NCBI GenBank assembly: GCA_028280065.1 | Contig: JANQMN010000033.1 | Span: 22,777 to 86,776, forward strand | Length of the DNA stretch: 64,000 nucleotides | From: Hahella sp. | GTDB taxonomy: Bacteria; Pseudomonadota; Gammaproteobacteria; Pseudomonadales; Oleiphilaceae | Direction: 5' to 3' | In this document: in pieces, positions 8,517 to 22,977 of the stretch | Position numbering within the stretch: position 1 is the first letter of the stretch | Layout of the letters: the number at the start of each line of letters is the position of its first letter | The notes under the pieces: generated by a model | Told to the model about the DNA's origin: nothing | Databases searched by the model: none | What the model saw: only the letters and a program-made list of their open reading frames with translations | Translations under genes and position numbers: made by a program

Positions 8517-9521
8517 TCAATTATTGGATTCGGATATGGAAGGCGCCTGTAAATCAAAGCACTGATCCAGAAACACAGAGGCAAAACTCCCGACTCCCAA
8601 CGAAAATTTCAAACACAGTGTATCAGACTGCCAGGACCAGGTAAGGTCCTTGGGCCAAGCCAACAAATTTCGCCTGGAGGTCCTTACTCCATCCCGGTGC
8701 AAACCTTCCAGCCAGTGTTCAAAACCATTGACGGCCTGAGTTTCGATATTGCCGGCATCGCCTTCCAAAAATTCCTTGCCGCCTAGTAACGGACCGGTAG
8801 CAGTTTGATTGCCACTCCAGGGATCCGTCATGAGTCTATCCCCGGTTAGCATCATGTCATGCTGCGCCTGGCTCACTCTCGCCCCGAGAATCAAATTAAA
8901 CAGGTAACTCCGAGCTGCGGAAACCACCAGGCCAAGTTGCGCCTTTCTGCCGGGCTTGCGGCCGCCGGCGAACCACTCTTCCGCCTTTTTGAGGTTATTG
9001 CCATCGTGACCGAAACGCTGCACGCCAAAATAGTTCGGAAATCCCTGGCTTGCCAATGTCTTCAACCTGGCGTCAACTTGTTCGCAGGAAAACTCTGGCA
9101 AAAGGCGAAGCAAAATATGAAATCGATTACCCAGATGCTCTCCTCGGCGTAGCTTTTTAACCGTTCTGCGGTGACTCAGTAGTTGCACACCCTCAATGCC
9201 GAGCTGACTCCAATCCGGCTCGGGGCGTCTACCCAGATACAAACTGAACCATTGAGTGGTTACCGCGTGGCGGTCCTTAAGGCCATGGAATCCGACATCC
9301 ATTTCGCGAACACCGGCAAACCTAGCCAGTTGTTTGGCCACCCACTGGGTATTTTGACCTTCTTTTCGGGCCTGCAGCAGTGCGTGTTCCGCCTGCGCAT
9401 CCACAAGGAGAGCCGGTGGTTGCCAAAGCTCTTCCACCTGAAAATCACTGGGCTGCTGCTTCCAGGTTGCGCGGATTGGGTGCGGCCAGAGCCGCTCGCC
9501 AATTAGCTGATAATCCCTCAA
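8517..9521 (-). CDS. truD: tRNA pseudouridine(13) synthase TruD
   Basis: Makes pseudouridine 13 in tRNA-Glu. 334 residues. The catalytic aspartate is in [19 protein letters not shown]. The TruD insertion domain is visible ([17 protein letters not shown] and the following region), and [10 protein letters not shown] is typical. The start overlaps the ispF stop by 4 bases. Confidence 0.95.
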   Translation of the reverse strand: MRDYQLIGERLWPHPIRATWKQQPSDFQVEELWQPPALLVDAQAEHALLQARKEGQNTQWVAKQLARFAGVREMDVGFHGLKDRHAVTTQWFSLYLGRRPEPDWSQLGIEGVQLLSHRRTVKKLRRGEHLGNRFHILLRLLPEFSCEQVDARLKTLASQGFPNYFGVQRFGHDGNNLKKAEEWFAGGRKPGRKAQLGLVVSAARSYLFNLILGARVSQAQHDMMLTGDRLMTDPWSGNQTATGPLLGGKEFLEGDAGNIETQAVNGFEHWLEGLHRDGVRTSRRNLLAWPKDLTWSWQSDTLCLKFSLGVGSFASVFLDQCFDLQAPSISESNN

Positions 9522-10033
9522 GGCGATTTTCCTCTGCCAGTTGTACTTTCAGTTGCGGGCTGCTCGATGAGAACGCCGGCCTGGCAGGCTATCCCCTCTC
9601 CCCTGCCGGTGAATCCCAGTTTCTCTGTTGTCGTCGCCTTAACGCTAACCGCAGATACGGAAATACTGCAGTCTTCAGCGATATTGCCGCGCATTGCCTC
9701 AATGTATGGCGCCATCTTGGGCGCTTGCGCAATGATAATGCTGTCAATGTTACCAATCAGAAAGCCCTCTGCATTTAATTTACCCACCACCTGTCTAAGC
9801 AAACGGCGGCTGTCCACTTTGTGAAACTGCGCATCTGTGTCAGGAAAATGGCGTCCGATATCGCCGAGCGCTGCAGCACCTAACAGGGCATCGCAGATTG
9901 CATGCAATAACACGTCGCCATCGGAATGGGCGAGCAATCCATGAGTAAATGGGATTTTCACGCCTCCCAAAATTACATGGTCGCCCGCAGTGAACTTGTG
10001 GACATCAAAACCCTGGCCGACGCGAAACGGCAT
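9518..10033 (-). CDS. ispF: 2-C-methyl-D-erythritol 2,4-cyclodiphosphate synthase
   Basis: MEP-pathway enzyme cyclising CDP-ME-2-phosphate to MEcPP. Zinc ligands are in [11 protein letters not shown] and [39 protein letters not shown] and [17 protein letters not shown] are family landmarks. The start ATG at 10033 overlaps the ispD stop (TAATG), and the frame's earlier in-frame codons lack homology. 171 residues, about 12 longer than usual because of a C-terminal tail ([15 protein letters not shown]). Confidence 0.95.
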   Translation of the reverse strand: MPFRVGQGFDVHKFTAGDHVILGGVKIPFTHGLLAHSDGDVLLHAICDALLGAAALGDIGRHFPDTDAQFHKVDSRRLLRQVVGKLNAEGFLIGNIDSIIIAQAPKMAPYIEAMRGNIAEDCSISVSAVSVKATTTEKLGFTGRGEGIACQAGVLIEQPATESTTGRGKSP

Positions 10034-10740
10034 TAACCGGTCTCCTCTTCCTGCATATTTAACAACCACCTCGCCAACACAAGTTCCTCGGGACGTGGAA
10101 TCTTGATGTTGTCTGAATGGCCCTCCACCACAAGCGGACTAAGTCCTATCCGCTCAACTGCCGAGGCTTCGTCGGTAATCCGGGTGTTTGCCGTTTTGGC
10201 TGCCAGCAATGCATCGAACAGCACGTTAAAACGGAATAGCTGCGGTGTAAATGCGCGCCATAACTGTTCCCTTGCCACAGTCGATTGCACCTGATGATCA
10301 TCTGCGACTTTTTTCAGCGTGTCCGCCACCGGTACCGCCAAAATTCCACCGACAATATGTGCTTGAACTTTTTCCAGCAGCTTTTCAATATCCCCAATTC
10401 TGACACAAGGCCTGGCGGCATCATGAACCAATACCCAGTCGTCGGCACTCGCCTGGTGTCGAATTTCAAGCAGGCCGTTAAAAACGCTGTCTTGCCGCTC
10501 TTCTCCGCCGGCTACAGTGGTAATTCGACCTTCATAAATAGGCGAAAGCGCCGGCCACCAGCGATCGCCATGTTGCAAAGCCAGATAGATATGGGAAATT
10601 TGCGGCAGGCCAAAAAGCCTGTCCAAAGCGTGTTGAATAACCTGATGCTTACCTAAAGACAGGTATTGCTTGGGTCGCTCGGATCCCATTCGGCGACCGA
10701 TTCCGGCAGCCGGGACAATTACCCAGAGTTGTTGCGTCAT
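10033..10740 (-). CDS. ispD: 2-C-methyl-D-erythritol 4-phosphate cytidylyltransferase
   Basis: Transfers CMP to MEP in isoprenoid synthesis. 235 residues from [13 protein letters not shown], the expected length, so the longer open frame from 10797 was trimmed. The nucleotide-binding loop is [30 protein letters not shown] and [13 protein letters not shown] are family signatures. It is coupled by overlap to ispF, giving an ispD-ispF unit. FtsB lies upstream. Confidence 0.95.
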   Translation of the reverse strand: MTQQLWVIVPAAGIGRRMGSERPKQYLSLGKHQVIQHALDRLFGLPQISHIYLALQHGDRWWPALSPIYEGRITTVAGGEERQDSVFNGLLEIRHQASADDWVLVHDAARPCVRIGDIEKLLEKVQAHIVGGILAVPVADTLKKVADDHQVQSTVAREQLWRAFTPQLFRFNVLFDALLAAKTANTRITDEASAVERIGLSPLVVEGHSDNIKIPRPEELVLARWLLNMQEEETG

Positions 10741-10854
10741 TATGGTTATTGTTTTCCGAATGGCGTGGTAATGAGCTGAACCGCACTCACTGCGCATGAA
10801 GATCGCCAGCTTAACACGTAGACCTGCGACTGAGTAGCATTCCGTAGGGTTATT

Positions 10855-11139
10855 CTACCGGGTACTATCAGCGAGCCAGAAAAACTTTTCGTTCGGATAA
10901 ATCATGCCCAGCTGGTTACGCGCCCGTTCTTCGATAGCGCCTTCGGCGGTTTTTAAATCCATCACTTCGGCTTGCAGCCGGGCATTACGCTCTCGCAACT
11001 GTGCGTTTTTCTGTTTTTGCGCTTCAATTTCCTGTTGTATCGCATAGGCTTGGGCAAAAGAGCCTTCTCCCACCCAAAGCCGGAACTGAAGCCCCAGAAT
11101 CAGCGCTGCCGATACCACCCACAACCATTTAACCAACAT
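10855..11139 (-). CDS. ftsB: cell division protein FtsB
   Basis: Divisome protein partnering FtsL and FtsQ. 94 residues: a transmembrane segment (LWVVSAALILGLQFRLW), a coiled coil rich in E/Q/R (EAQKQKNAQLRERNARLQAE), then GAIEERARNQLGMIYPNEKF, the conserved FtsB end. The ATG at 11139 gives the family N-terminus MLVKWLWV. A 22-base tandem duplication covers this start codon, leaving a second, out-of-frame ATG upstream (11161). It sits between ispD and eno, the usual order. Confidence 0.93.
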   Translation of the reverse strand: MLVKWLWVVSAALILGLQFRLWVGEGSFAQAYAIQQEIEAQKQKNAQLRERNARLQAEVMDLKTAEGAIEERARNQLGMIYPNEKFFWLADSTR

Positions 11140-11165
11140 CTCGTGACCACTTAACCAACATCTCG
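11125..11165. repeat. 22-base-period tandem duplication over the ftsB start
   Basis: Two copies of a 19-base segment with one mismatch start at 11125 and 11147 (plus-strand TTAACCAACATCTCG at 11129-11143 and 11151-11165). Each contains CAT, that is ATG on the minus strand. The period is not a multiple of three, so the upstream ATG is in another frame and opens a 10-codon frame ending inside ftsB. Confidence 0.8.
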
Positions 11166-11298
11166 AAACTAATTTTCCATGGCAAACAAGCCACGTCATC
11201 CTTCAGAAAAAAGCAAACTTCGAATAGTCTTATAGTTATAGAGACAACTCTTGATATTTTCCAGTAAGTTTATTGCATAACCCACTATTTTTTCTATA

Positions 11299-11326
11299 AA
11301 AACAAAAAGGACCCCGAAAGGTCCTT
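11299..11326 (-). terminator. eno terminator
   Basis: On the minus strand AAGGACC (11326-11320) pairs with GGTCCTT (11313-11307) and continues into a T-rich tract. It lies 24 bases after the eno stop. Confidence 0.9.
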
Positions 11327-11349
11327 GATGTGAAGCCGGTTTCGGCAAA

Positions 11350-12654
<1,305 letters not shown>

Positions 12655-12712
12655 CTACTCTGTTCGCTTCGTATTGAATTCTTAAGTACTGCTATTGCTT
12701 TTCCAATTGCTA

Positions 12713-13612
<900 letters not shown>

Positions 13613-13632
13613 TTACCAAATTATGACAACAG

Positions 13633-13662
13633 AAAAACCCCTAAGGCGTCGCTATAAGGGGT
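13633..13662 (-). terminator. terminator after pyrG
   Basis: Minus-strand ACCCCT (13662-13657) pairs with AGGGGT (13642-13637), with further pairing possible inside, followed by a T-run (13637-13633). It separates pyrG from kdsA. Confidence 0.85.
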
Positions 13663-13691
13663 AAAACTGTTCAAGATCAATATAGCTTTTT

Positions 13692-15371
<1,680 letters not shown>

Positions 15372-15411
15372 TCAAGATGGGACGCCAGATTAACAGAATC
15401 TGTTGCCTAGC

Positions 15412-16770
15412 TCAATCTTGTCGACGGAGCCGAATCAAGATTCCTTCGCCGCCTTTAACAATAAATTTTTCATCCAGGACCAGGTCTGCAACTGCCGCCA
15501 ATTGCCCGCCATAAAAGATCAGAGGTAATTTATCCCGTTGGCGGCTTGGTATTCGGTTTTCCTGCAGCCACTTTTTCAGCGTACAACTGCCACGCCTGCC
15601 AAGCGGACGGAAACGCTCACCGCCTTTCCGGTAATCGATTCGCACGGTTTCCCCATCTGTCGGTAGACGCAACAGAATAGAATCTGAAACGGCTCGATCC
15701 AGCATCAGCACGCCTAGCGGTGTCTCGACTGTTAGTTGACCTTCCCATACCAGGGGGCTGTTGGGCTTGGCCGCAATATCGTCCTGTATCTGCAAATAGC
15801 CATTCCGGCTTTCCAGCCATCTATTTTTCCCCAACGGCAAGCGGATCGGTGAAGATGCGTCTCGCTGTTGTAACGCTGCCAACGTACTAAGCAGGTGCCC
15901 TTCCGATAGCGGTACCCGCTGCCGACGCAACCAGTAGTGCAGCAGGTTCTTCTGTCGAACGGGGCTAAGCGTAAAAAAGTGCTTAAAAGGCAGGCCAGTG
16001 GGCGACTTTGACTCTGCCTGTAAATCAACTTCAGCCAGCGCACCGCTTAACTCCACTGCCTCCTTCTGCCAAACACTGGCTTGTTGCAATCTGTTTACCG
16101 CTTGCGGCCAGCGTTCGAGGATAATTGGCAGTATACGGTGACGCAGAAAGTTGCGATCGAGTGTCAGGTCGGCATTGCTCGGATCTTCAATCCAACTCAA
16201 TCCCTGACTGTCGGCATAATGCTCGAGAACTCTTGGCTCGATCTCCAGCAACGGCCTCAACAACTTGCCTTCTCCCAGCCGCCGCTGTTTTGGAATGCCT
16301 GCCAGTCCGGCTATACCTTCGCCACGCACCAGGCGAAATAACAAGGTTTCCGCTTGATCTTGGCCGTGATGCCCCTGAAACAACCAGTCTCCTGGTGTTA
16401 ACACGTCAGTAAAAGCTTGATAGCGGGCCGTCCTGGCGGCGGCTTCAATTCCTTTGCCATCGGTTTTGACTTCAGCATTCACCGCATGGAAAGGAACTGC
16501 CAACTCCTGGCAGACCCGCTTGCAATGGGCGGCCCATCGGGCAGCGTCCGGCTGCAGACCATGGTTGACATGAATCGCTTTCAACTCCGGAACGTGAGAC
16601 TGACTTTTTGCGCTCGCCTGCCGGTATTGATTGAGTATGTCAAGACAGACCGATAGAAGAACAGTGGAATCTCGCCCGCCACTATAGGCAATCCACCAGG
16701 TTTCAGCCCCTAAAGCCGGTTCCAGGGCGCATTCCACATGATCCCGAAACCAACTCAGTTCGTCAGGCAT
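15412..16770 (-). CDS. tilS: tRNA(Ile)-lysidine synthetase TilS
   Basis: Adds lysine to C34 of tRNA-Ile2 so that it reads AUA. 452 residues. The PP-loop ATP site is WIAYSGGRDSTVLLSVC, followed by HVNHGLQPDA, GHHGQDQAETLLFRLVRG and the substrate-binding DRNFLRHRILPIL. The C-terminal TilS domain includes GERFRPLGRRGSCTLKKWLQ. It lies 6 bases after accA, so is probably cotranscribed. Confidence 0.95.
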   Translation of the reverse strand: MPDELSWFRDHVECALEPALGAETWWIAYSGGRDSTVLLSVCLDILNQYRQASAKSQSHVPELKAIHVNHGLQPDAARWAAHCKRVCQELAVPFHAVNAEVKTDGKGIEAAARTARYQAFTDVLTPGDWLFQGHHGQDQAETLLFRLVRGEGIAGLAGIPKQRRLGEGKLLRPLLEIEPRVLEHYADSQGLSWIEDPSNADLTLDRNFLRHRILPIILERWPQAVNRLQQASVWQKEAVELSGALAEVDLQAESKSPTGLPFKHFFTLSPVRQKNLLHYWLRRQRVPLSEGHLLSTLAALQQRDASSPIRLPLGKNRWLESRNGYLQIQDDIAAKPNSPLVWEGQLTVETPLGVLMLDRAVSDSILLRLPTDGETVRIDYRKGGERFRPLGRRGSCTLKKWLQENRIPSRQRDKLPLIFYGGQLAAVADLVLDEKFIVKGGEGILIRLRRQD

Positions 16771-16776
16771 TACCCC

Positions 16777-17751
16777 TTAACGATAACGGTCAAAGGCTGT
16801 GAGACGCTGGTAGCGCTGGCTTACCAGATCCTCCGTAGTCTTGGTTTGCAGGTCTACAAGACTATCTACCAGCGTTTGCTTGATTTCGGCCGCCATTTTA
16901 TCCGCATCCCGGTGAGCGCCTCCGAGCGGTTCGGGGAGCACCTTGTCGGCAAAACCGAGTTCATGAAGCCGGTTCGCCGTAATGCCCATGGCTTCGGCGG
17001 CATCGGCGGCAAAATCCGCACTTTTCCACAAAATCGAAGCACAGCCTTCCGGAGAAATTACCGAATAGGTTGAATATTGCAGCATCACCAGACAATCGCA
17101 TACGCCAATGGCCAATGCACCGCCGGAACCGCCCTCGCCGATTACCGTCGCAATAATGGGCGTTTTCAACCGCGACATTACCGCCAGATTGTAGGCAATC
17201 GCTTCGCTCTGGCCACGCTCTTCGGCACCGATTCCCGGATAAGCGCCCGGCGTATCGACAAACGTCAGGATCGGCATCTTGAAGCGTTCCGCCAGCTCCA
17301 TCAGACGCAAGGCTTTGCGATACCCTTCGGGTCTCGGCATACCGAAATTGCGTTTGACCTTCTCTTTGATTTCGCGCCCTTTCTGATGCCCGATGACCAT
17401 CACCGGCAATCCCTCCAGGCGAGCCATGCCGCCAACGATGGCGTAGTCGTCGGCGAACTTACGGTCACCATGCATTTCATCGAAATCTTCAAATATCCGC
17501 TCGATGTAGTCGAGGGTATAGGGGCGGCGGGGATGTCTGGAAAGGCGTGAAATGTCCCAGGCAGTTAACTCTGAAAAAATTGATTCAGTCAAGCTGACGC
17601 TTTTGCTCTCCAGCCGATTGATCTCATCCGTCAAATTAACATCACTGTTGCTGGCGACCAGCCTAAGCTCCTCAATCTTTTCTTCCAGCTCGGCAATTGG
17701 CTGCTCAAAGTCCAGATAGTAGGGATTCATCGGCTTCGCATCATTACTCAT
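16777..17751 (-). CDS. accA: acetyl-CoA carboxylase carboxyltransferase subunit alpha
   Basis: Carboxyltransferase alpha subunit making malonyl-CoA. 324 residues from the first ATG; a second ATG at 17730 gives [20 protein letters not shown], which matches relatives better, so the start may be there. Signatures: [53 protein letters not shown], and [16 protein letters not shown]. It lies between dnaE and tilS in the conserved order. Confidence 0.96.
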   Translation of the reverse strand: MSNDAKPMNPYYLDFEQPIAELEEKIEELRLVASNSDVNLTDEINRLESKSVSLTESIFSELTAWDISRLSRHPRRPYTLDYIERIFEDFDEMHGDRKFADDYAIVGGMARLEGLPVMVIGHQKGREIKEKVKRNFGMPRPEGYRKALRLMELAERFKMPILTFVDTPGAYPGIGAEERGQSEAIAYNLAVMSRLKTPIIATVIGEGGSGGALAIGVCDCLVMLQYSTYSVISPEGCASILWKSADFAADAAEAMGITANRLHELGFADKVLPEPLGGAHRDADKMAAEIKQTLVDSLVDLQTKTTEDLVSQRYQRLTAFDRYR

Positions 17752-17798
17752 GGTATGAATTCGGTCCTGTTTATTCAGTGTTCTAAAATCCTGGTTGG

Positions 17799-20700
17799 TT
17801 ATCGGTTGTAGCGGATTTGCACCCGTTCATCACCGACCAAGCCCTTCAACTGCTGTAAAAGATCATCGGTGGGATTGATTCGCCAATCCTCGCCGAACTT
17901 GAGCCGTGCCTGCGCCGTATCGGTCTGATAGTGCACTGCTATCGGGCACCCATCACTATAGGAGGGGCCTAACGCTTCGGTCAATTGTTCCAGCAGGTGC
18001 TTATTAAAATCTTTTTTCTCGGTAAATAATATCAGCTCTTTGGCGAACTTTAGTCTTGCCGCCCCGATATCAGTGACGGTTCTCGCTCTCAGAGCCAAAC
18101 CACCGGAAAAATCATCGTCTTCCACCTGGCCTTCGATCACCAAAATGCGGTCGGTGTGCAGAAGCTCCCTGGCGCTTTCGTAAACGTCTGAAAACAAGGT
18201 TACTTCGATTCTGCCACTGCGATCGTCCAAAGTGGCAAAACCGATATTGCCGCCGCGCTTACTCTTCATGGTGCGTGTCGCTACTACCAGTCCCGCCACG
18301 GTTTGGGTGGTCTTTTTGGAAGGCCGCAATTCGGCGATCGGGGTCCTTGCGAAGCGCCTGACTTCGGCTTCATATTCGTCAAACGGATGGCCCGTGAGAT
18401 ACAACCCCAAGGTTTCCTTTTCCAGCGCCAAACGTTCCTTTTCCGGCCATTCCCGCACTTTTTCGGTCGCGGCATAGGCATCCTGGGCGGGTTCCGCCAT
18501 CACACTGCCGAACAAATCCATCATTCCGGCATCTTCATTGCGCGCATGCTGCTCGGCGCGTTGCACGGCTTCCGGAATACTGGCCATCATTCTGGCCCGG
18601 CTTGGACCGATTTTATCCATCGCCCCGGATTTGATCAGCGCTTCCAGAGCGCGTTTATTCACTTTCCGTAAGTCGACTCGCTGGCAGAAATCGAATAGGT
18701 CTGCGAATGCTTCTCCCGCCTCGCGGGCCTCCAGGATACTCTCTACCGGCCCTTCTCCCAACCCCTTCACGGCCCCCAGTCCGTACACAATGCGCTGCTG
18801 ACTATCGACAGTAAAGGTGAACTGACTGACATTGATATCCGGGAGCACCAGCTCCAGCTGCATCCGGCGGCATTCTTCGATCAGCGTCACGACTTTGTCG
18901 GTATTCTGCATATCGGCGGTCAATACAGCCGCCATAAAGGGTGCCGGAAAATGCATTTTCAGCCAGGCCGTCTGGTAGGAAACCAAGGCATAAGCTGCCG
19001 AATGCGACTTGTTAAATCCATAGCCGGCAAACTTTTCAACCAGATCGAAGATACGTTCGGCGAGCTCTTTATCGATACCGTTATTACCGCTGCCTTCGAT
19101 AAAAGTGACCTTTTGCTTGGCCATTTCTTCAACTTTCTTTTTGCCCATGGCGCGCCGCAGCAAATCGGCGCCACCCAGGGTATAGCCTGCCATCACCTGG
19201 GCAATCTGCATGACCTGTTCCTGGTAAAGAATTATCCCATAGGTGGGCTGCAACACAGGTTTCAACGACGCTAGCTGATAGTCGGGATGCGGATAGGCAA
19301 GCTCAGCGCGCCCATGCTTTCGATTGATAAAATCATCGACCATGCCCGACTGCAAAGGCCCGGGACGGAACAGAGCAACCAAGGCGACGATATCTTCGAA
19401 GCAATCCGGTTGCAGGCGTTTGATCAGCTCCTTCATGCCCCGTGATTCCAGCTGGAACACGGCAGTAGTCTCGCCTTTTTTCAGAAGATCGAAGGTCTCG
19501 GCGTCATCCAGCGGTATCATGCTGATATCCAGCGGCTCTTTACCTTGCTTGGCCAGCTCCGGATTAATCATCTTGATCGCCCAATCGACAATGGTCAGGG
19601 TCCGCAGACCTAAGAAGTCGAACTTGACCAAACCTGCCTGTTCAACGTCATCCTTATCGAACTGAGTGACGAGACCTTCCCCCTGTTCGTCACAGTATAA
19701 GGGTGCGAAGTCCGTTAATTTGGTCGGTGCGATAACCACACCACCGGCGTGTTTACCGACGTTCCGGGTAATCCCTTCCAGCTTCCGCGCCATTTCCCAG
19801 ACGTCAGCCGCTTCTTCATCGTTTTCCAGGTACTCGCGCAGCGGTTCCTCGGCGTCGAAGGCTTTGGCAAGGGTCATACCGACTTCAAACGGAATCAGCT
19901 TCGACAGCCTGTCACCAAGGGAATAGGGTTTGCCCTGCACCCGTGCGACATCCCGCACCACAGCCTTGGCGGCCATGGTGCCGAAGGTGATGATCTGACT
20001 GACGGCATTGCGCCCGTAAGTATCGGCAACATAAGCGATAACCCGGTCCCGGCCGTCCATGCAGAAGTCCACGTCAAAGTCAGGCATGGATACCCGTTCC
20101 GGATTGAGAAAGCGCTCGAACAGCAGATCGTAAGCCAAAGGATCCAGGTCTGTGATCAACAGGGCGTAAGCCACCAGCGAGCCGGCTCCGGAGCCACGTC
20201 CAGGCCCCACCGGCACGCCATTTTGCTTGGCCCACCGGATAAAATCCATGACGATCAAGAAATAACCGGGAAATCCCATTTGGGTGATGATATCGAGTTC
20301 AAATTTCAGTCGATCAAAATAACGCTGGCGAATCGCCGGAAAATCGTCGGCACCCCGGTCATAGAGCTTAGAAAGGCGTTCTTCAAGACCCTCTTCGGAA
20401 ATCTTGATGAAAAATTCATCAACCGTCATTCCTTCCGGGATCGGGTAATTGGGAAGAAAGTACTTGCCAAGGCGCAAGGTTACATTGCAGCGCTGGGCAA
20501 TTTCGACCGTGTTTTCCAGCGCTTCGGGAATATCGTAAAACAATTCGGCCATTTCAGCGGCGGATTTCAGATATTGCTCTTCACTGAAGCGTTTTTCCCG
20601 CCGGGGATCGTCCAGGGTGCGGCTGTCATGTATGCACACCCTGGCTTCGTGCGCATCGAAATCTTCTTGTTCCAGAAAATGTACATCATTGGTGGCTACG

Positions 20701-21281
20701 ACAGGGCAACCAAGCTTTTCTGCGATTTGTACCGACCCATGGACGCACTCTTCATCGCCCTGACGGTCTGTCCTTTGCAATTCCAAATAGAAGGCGTCCG
20801 GAAACACTTGCATCCAATATTTGGTCCGCTGCGCCGCCAGGTCAGCTTTACCCTGTAAGAGAGCCTGACCGACATCCCCGCGGGACGCACCGGACAAAGC
20901 TAAAAGGCCCTCCGCCTGATCAGCCACCCACTGCGCTTGCAAAACAGCCAAATCCTGCTGCCGCCCTTCGGTGAAACCCCTGGATATAAGTTCCGTCAGG
21001 TTTCGGTAGCCCGTATCGTTGCGCGCCAGTAAGGTGAGCCGAAACGGATCATCGGAACTTTCGGGATTGGCGATCCATACATCCGCACCGACTATAGGTT
21101 TAATCCCAGCGCCCATCGCCGCCCGGTAATACTTGACCAAACAGCACATGTTCGATTGGTCAGTGATCGCGATCGCCGGGATTTCCATTGATTTCAGTTT
21201 ATTAATCAACGGTTTAATTTTGACCAAGCCGTCAACCAGGCTAAACTCGGAGTGCAGTCGAAGGTGTACGAATGAAGTCAT
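17799..21281 (-). CDS. dnaE: DNA polymerase III subunit alpha
   Basis: Replicative polymerase, 1160 residues as in E. coli. The N-terminal PHP domain begins [19 protein letters not shown]. The catalytic aspartates are in [16 protein letters not shown], preceded by [19 protein letters not shown]. The thumb and fingers contain [18 protein letters not shown] and [20 protein letters not shown]. The C-terminal part holds the OB fold ([20 protein letters not shown]). It is upstream of accA in the usual order; the rnhB/lpxB genes expected before it are absent. Confidence 0.98.
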   Translation of the reverse strand: MTSFVHLRLHSEFSLVDGLVKIKPLINKLKSMEIPAIAITDQSNMCCLVKYYRAAMGAGIKPIVGADVWIANPESSDDPFRLTLLARNDTGYRNLTELISRGFTEGRQQDLAVLQAQWVADQAEGLLALSGASRGDVGQALLQGKADLAAQRTKYWMQVFPDAFYLELQRTDRQGDEECVHGSVQIAEKLGCPVVATNDVHFLEQEDFDAHEARVCIHDSRTLDDPRREKRFSEEQYLKSAAEMAELFYDIPEALENTVEIAQRCNVTLRLGKYFLPNYPIPEGMTVDEFFIKISEEGLEERLSKLYDRGADDFPAIRQRYFDRLKFELDIITQMGFPGYFLIVMDFIRWAKQNGVPVGPGRGSGAGSLVAYALLITDLDPLAYDLLFERFLNPERVSMPDFDVDFCMDGRDRVIAYVADTYGRNAVSQIITFGTMAAKAVVRDVARVQGKPYSLGDRLSKLIPFEVGMTLAKAFDAEEPLREYLENDEEAADVWEMARKLEGITRNVGKHAGGVVIAPTKLTDFAPLYCDEQGEGLVTQFDKDDVEQAGLVKFDFLGLRTLTIVDWAIKMINPELAKQGKEPLDISMIPLDDAETFDLLKKGETTAVFQLESRGMKELIKRLQPDCFEDIVALVALFRPGPLQSGMVDDFINRKHGRAELAYPHPDYQLASLKPVLQPTYGIILYQEQVMQIAQVMAGYTLGGADLLRRAMGKKKVEEMAKQKVTFIEGSGNNGIDKELAERIFDLVEKFAGYGFNKSHSAAYALVSYQTAWLKMHFPAPFMAAVLTADMQNTDKVVTLIEECRRMQLELVLPDINVSQFTFTVDSQQRIVYGLGAVKGLGEGPVESILEAREAGEAFADLFDFCQRVDLRKVNKRALEALIKSGAMDKIGPSRARMMASIPEAVQRAEQHARNEDAGMMDLFGSVMAEPAQDAYAATEKVREWPEKERLALEKETLGLYLTGHPFDEYEAEVRRFARTPIAELRPSKKTTQTVAGLVVATRTMKSKRGGNIGFATLDDRSGRIEVTLFSDVYESARELLHTDRILVIEGQVEDDDFSGGLALRARTVTDIGAARLKFAKELILFTEKKDFNKHLLEQLTEALGPSYSDGCPIAVHYQTDTAQARLKFGEDWRINPTDDLLQQLKGLVGDERVQIRYNR

Positions 21282-21405
21282 AGAAGGCTAACTATCGAAA
21301 AGGAGAACCACAGGCAGAAAGAATGGCGTATTGTGAACTTTTCCTCGCTTCAGAGCAAAATTTCCTACCCGGATTCAGTCAAACCAGGCTAATCGCCTCC
21401 TCGTT

Positions 21406-21918
21406 TTATGGATCCTGCTTTACGCGCTCGTCATGCCAGGCAGCGGCAGCTAAAAGGCTTTCTTCGGTTTGCGCTCCCGCAAGAGATTTATGCAACTTGC
21501 CATTGCGGACAACCAAGGTGACGGGCAAGGCATGGGGCCATTTCAGTGCTAACTTTTCCACGGATTGATCCGTCAAGACTGGAAAATCTATTCCTAAAAG
21601 ACGGGCTTTTGTTAATCGTTCTTCTAGTGTGAGCCGATCAAAATCAATGCCGAATACCTGAATATTCGCGCGTTCATTCAAGTGGTTCAGTTCCGGGATC
21701 TCTTCTCGGCACGGCGCACACCACTCAGCCCAAAAATTGATCAACAGCAGTTGTTTATCGAGCGACTGCTTCGGCCAGGTTTGGGCTTGGATATCCACCA
21801 GATCTCCAGGTAAAAAAAATCCATCGGCGGGTTTGTCGTTAACACACCCGCTTAAGGTTAAACAGCCGATGAACAGGACGCCCCAGGTAATTCGAACGAC
21901 TGACAAGCTTCCTCCCAT
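21406..21918 (-). CDS. TlpA-like thioredoxin-fold lipoprotein
   Basis: Periplasmic thiol-disulfide protein. A hydrophobic signal ends in the lipobox TLSGC (Cys25), and the thioredoxin fold has the active site FWAEWCAPCREEIPEL (Cys67, Cys70) and a cis-proline-type segment WPHALPVTLVV. About 170 residues. The sequence GGGAGG lies inside the first codons, so the true start could be the TTG at codon 5 (21906). Divergent from the arsC-like gene. The partner is not evident. Confidence 0.85.
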   Translation of the reverse strand: MGGSLSVVRITWGVLFIGCLTLSGCVNDKPADGFFLPGDLVDIQAQTWPKQSLDKQLLLINFWAEWCAPCREEIPELNHLNERANIQVFGIDFDRLTLEERLTKARLLGIDFPVLTDQSVEKLALKWPHALPVTLVVRNGKLHKSLAGAQTEESLLAAAAWHDERVKQDP

Positions 21919-22136
21919 TATTGGTTAGTGCAAAAACCGGCAATCCGGTGCCTCGTTACGCAGTGCCAATCGACGATTCAAATCGATGCTGACGGCAATT
22001 TCAAGTCCAATTTATCGGTTTGAAAGTTCATGCGGTTTTCTGCAGAATCGGAGCCTGTCCCGGAAGGAACAATTCGCAGCACGACTGGTGCTGTTTCGGG
22101 ACATCCACTGGATATCACCTGAAAAATGAGGAATAC

Positions 22137-22490
22137 ATGCCTGAACTGACCATTTGGCACAATCCACGCTGCTCAAAGTCCCGCCAGACCTTGGCATTGA
22201 TCGAAGAATCCGGAAATCCCGTAACCATCCGCAAATACCTGGAAGATGTGCCCTCGGCAGACGAAATCCATGCCGTTCTGGATAAACTTGGGATGAAACC
22301 GCGAGACCTGTTGCGCAAAGGCGAAGATGATTACAAAATTCGCAACCTGGCAAACCCAGGCTTGACTGACGAAGAATTAGTCAAGGCAATGACCGAAGCC
22401 CCCAAAATTATCGAGCGGCCAGTTGTCATTGCGGGCTCGAAGGCTGTTTTAGGCCGACCGCCGGAAAACGCTAAGTTACTGTTGAAGTAG
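22137..22490 (+). CDS. ArsC/Spx-family reductase (glutaredoxin-dependent arsenate reductase type)
   Basis: 117 residues starting MPELTIWHNPRCSKSRQTL, with Cys12 at the position of the ArsC nucleophile. VTIRKYLEDVPSADEI, KGEDDYKIRNL and IIERPVVIAGSKAVLGRPPE are family landmarks (YfgD-like ArsC). The start is chosen for the GAGG box just upstream; the frame is open from 22020. No ars regulator or pump is adjacent, so true arsenate reduction is not assured. Confidence 0.87.
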   Translation: MPELTIWHNPRCSKSRQTLALIEESGNPVTIRKYLEDVPSADEIHAVLDKLGMKPRDLLRKGEDDYKIRNLANPGLTDEELVKAMTEAPKIIERPVVIAGSKAVLGRPPENAKLLLK

Positions 22491-22519
22491 CCTGTCTCTA
22501 AACTCAGGAACAACCTTTG

Positions 22520-22918
22520 ATGTCTCAAACCGCGCCAACTACCAATCCGACCCTTTTACTTTTCAAACGGCTGGTTCGCCTCAGCTTCCTTTTGACGCTG
22601 CTCAGCGCGGCATGGGTGGCGGTCGTCGAAATTCAGGACAGCAGTGCGGCCTGGTGGCTGATCGCCGGAGTATTGCTACTGCCGTTGCTGGCCTTTAGCG
22701 GAAAAGTCTGGCGTTCGGAACCGATTGGCTTGATTTGGTTGTGTTTCTTGTTGTTCCTGTACTTCATCAAGGCATCGGTGGATTTTATGGTCAATCCAGC
22801 CAATATTGCCGATGCAAGTCTGGGTTTAACCAGTGTTCTGCTATTTACCTGCATATTAATTTTTGTCCGCTTGAACGCCAAGGCACGGAAGCTGCAGACT
22901 GCTGCCGAACCAATTTAG
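22520..22918 (+). CDS. DUF2069 membrane protein
   Basis: 132 residues with four hydrophobic segments (for example LSFLLTLLSAAWVAVVEI, LIAGVLLLPLLAF, IWLCFLLFLYFIKASVDF and LTSVLLFTCILIFVRL). The pattern FYFIK-ASVD-F around the third helix is typical of DUF2069 proteins. Function unknown. It follows the ArsC-like gene by 29 bases; AGGAA lies ahead of the ATG. Confidence 0.8.
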   Translation: MSQTAPTTNPTLLLFKRLVRLSFLLTLLSAAWVAVVEIQDSSAAWWLIAGVLLLPLLAFSGKVWRSEPIGLIWLCFLLFLYFIKASVDFMVNPANIADASLGLTSVLLFTCILIFVRLNAKARKLQTAAEPI

Positions 22919-22977
22919 CAATCGCCGGACGATTCAACTAAGCTCTGAAAACCACCCAACGGAAGCAAACCGACTCT

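Noticed and set aside
19749..20858. 369-codon plus-strand frame
   Set aside because: It is antisense to dnaE with no domain recognised; dnaE is certain.
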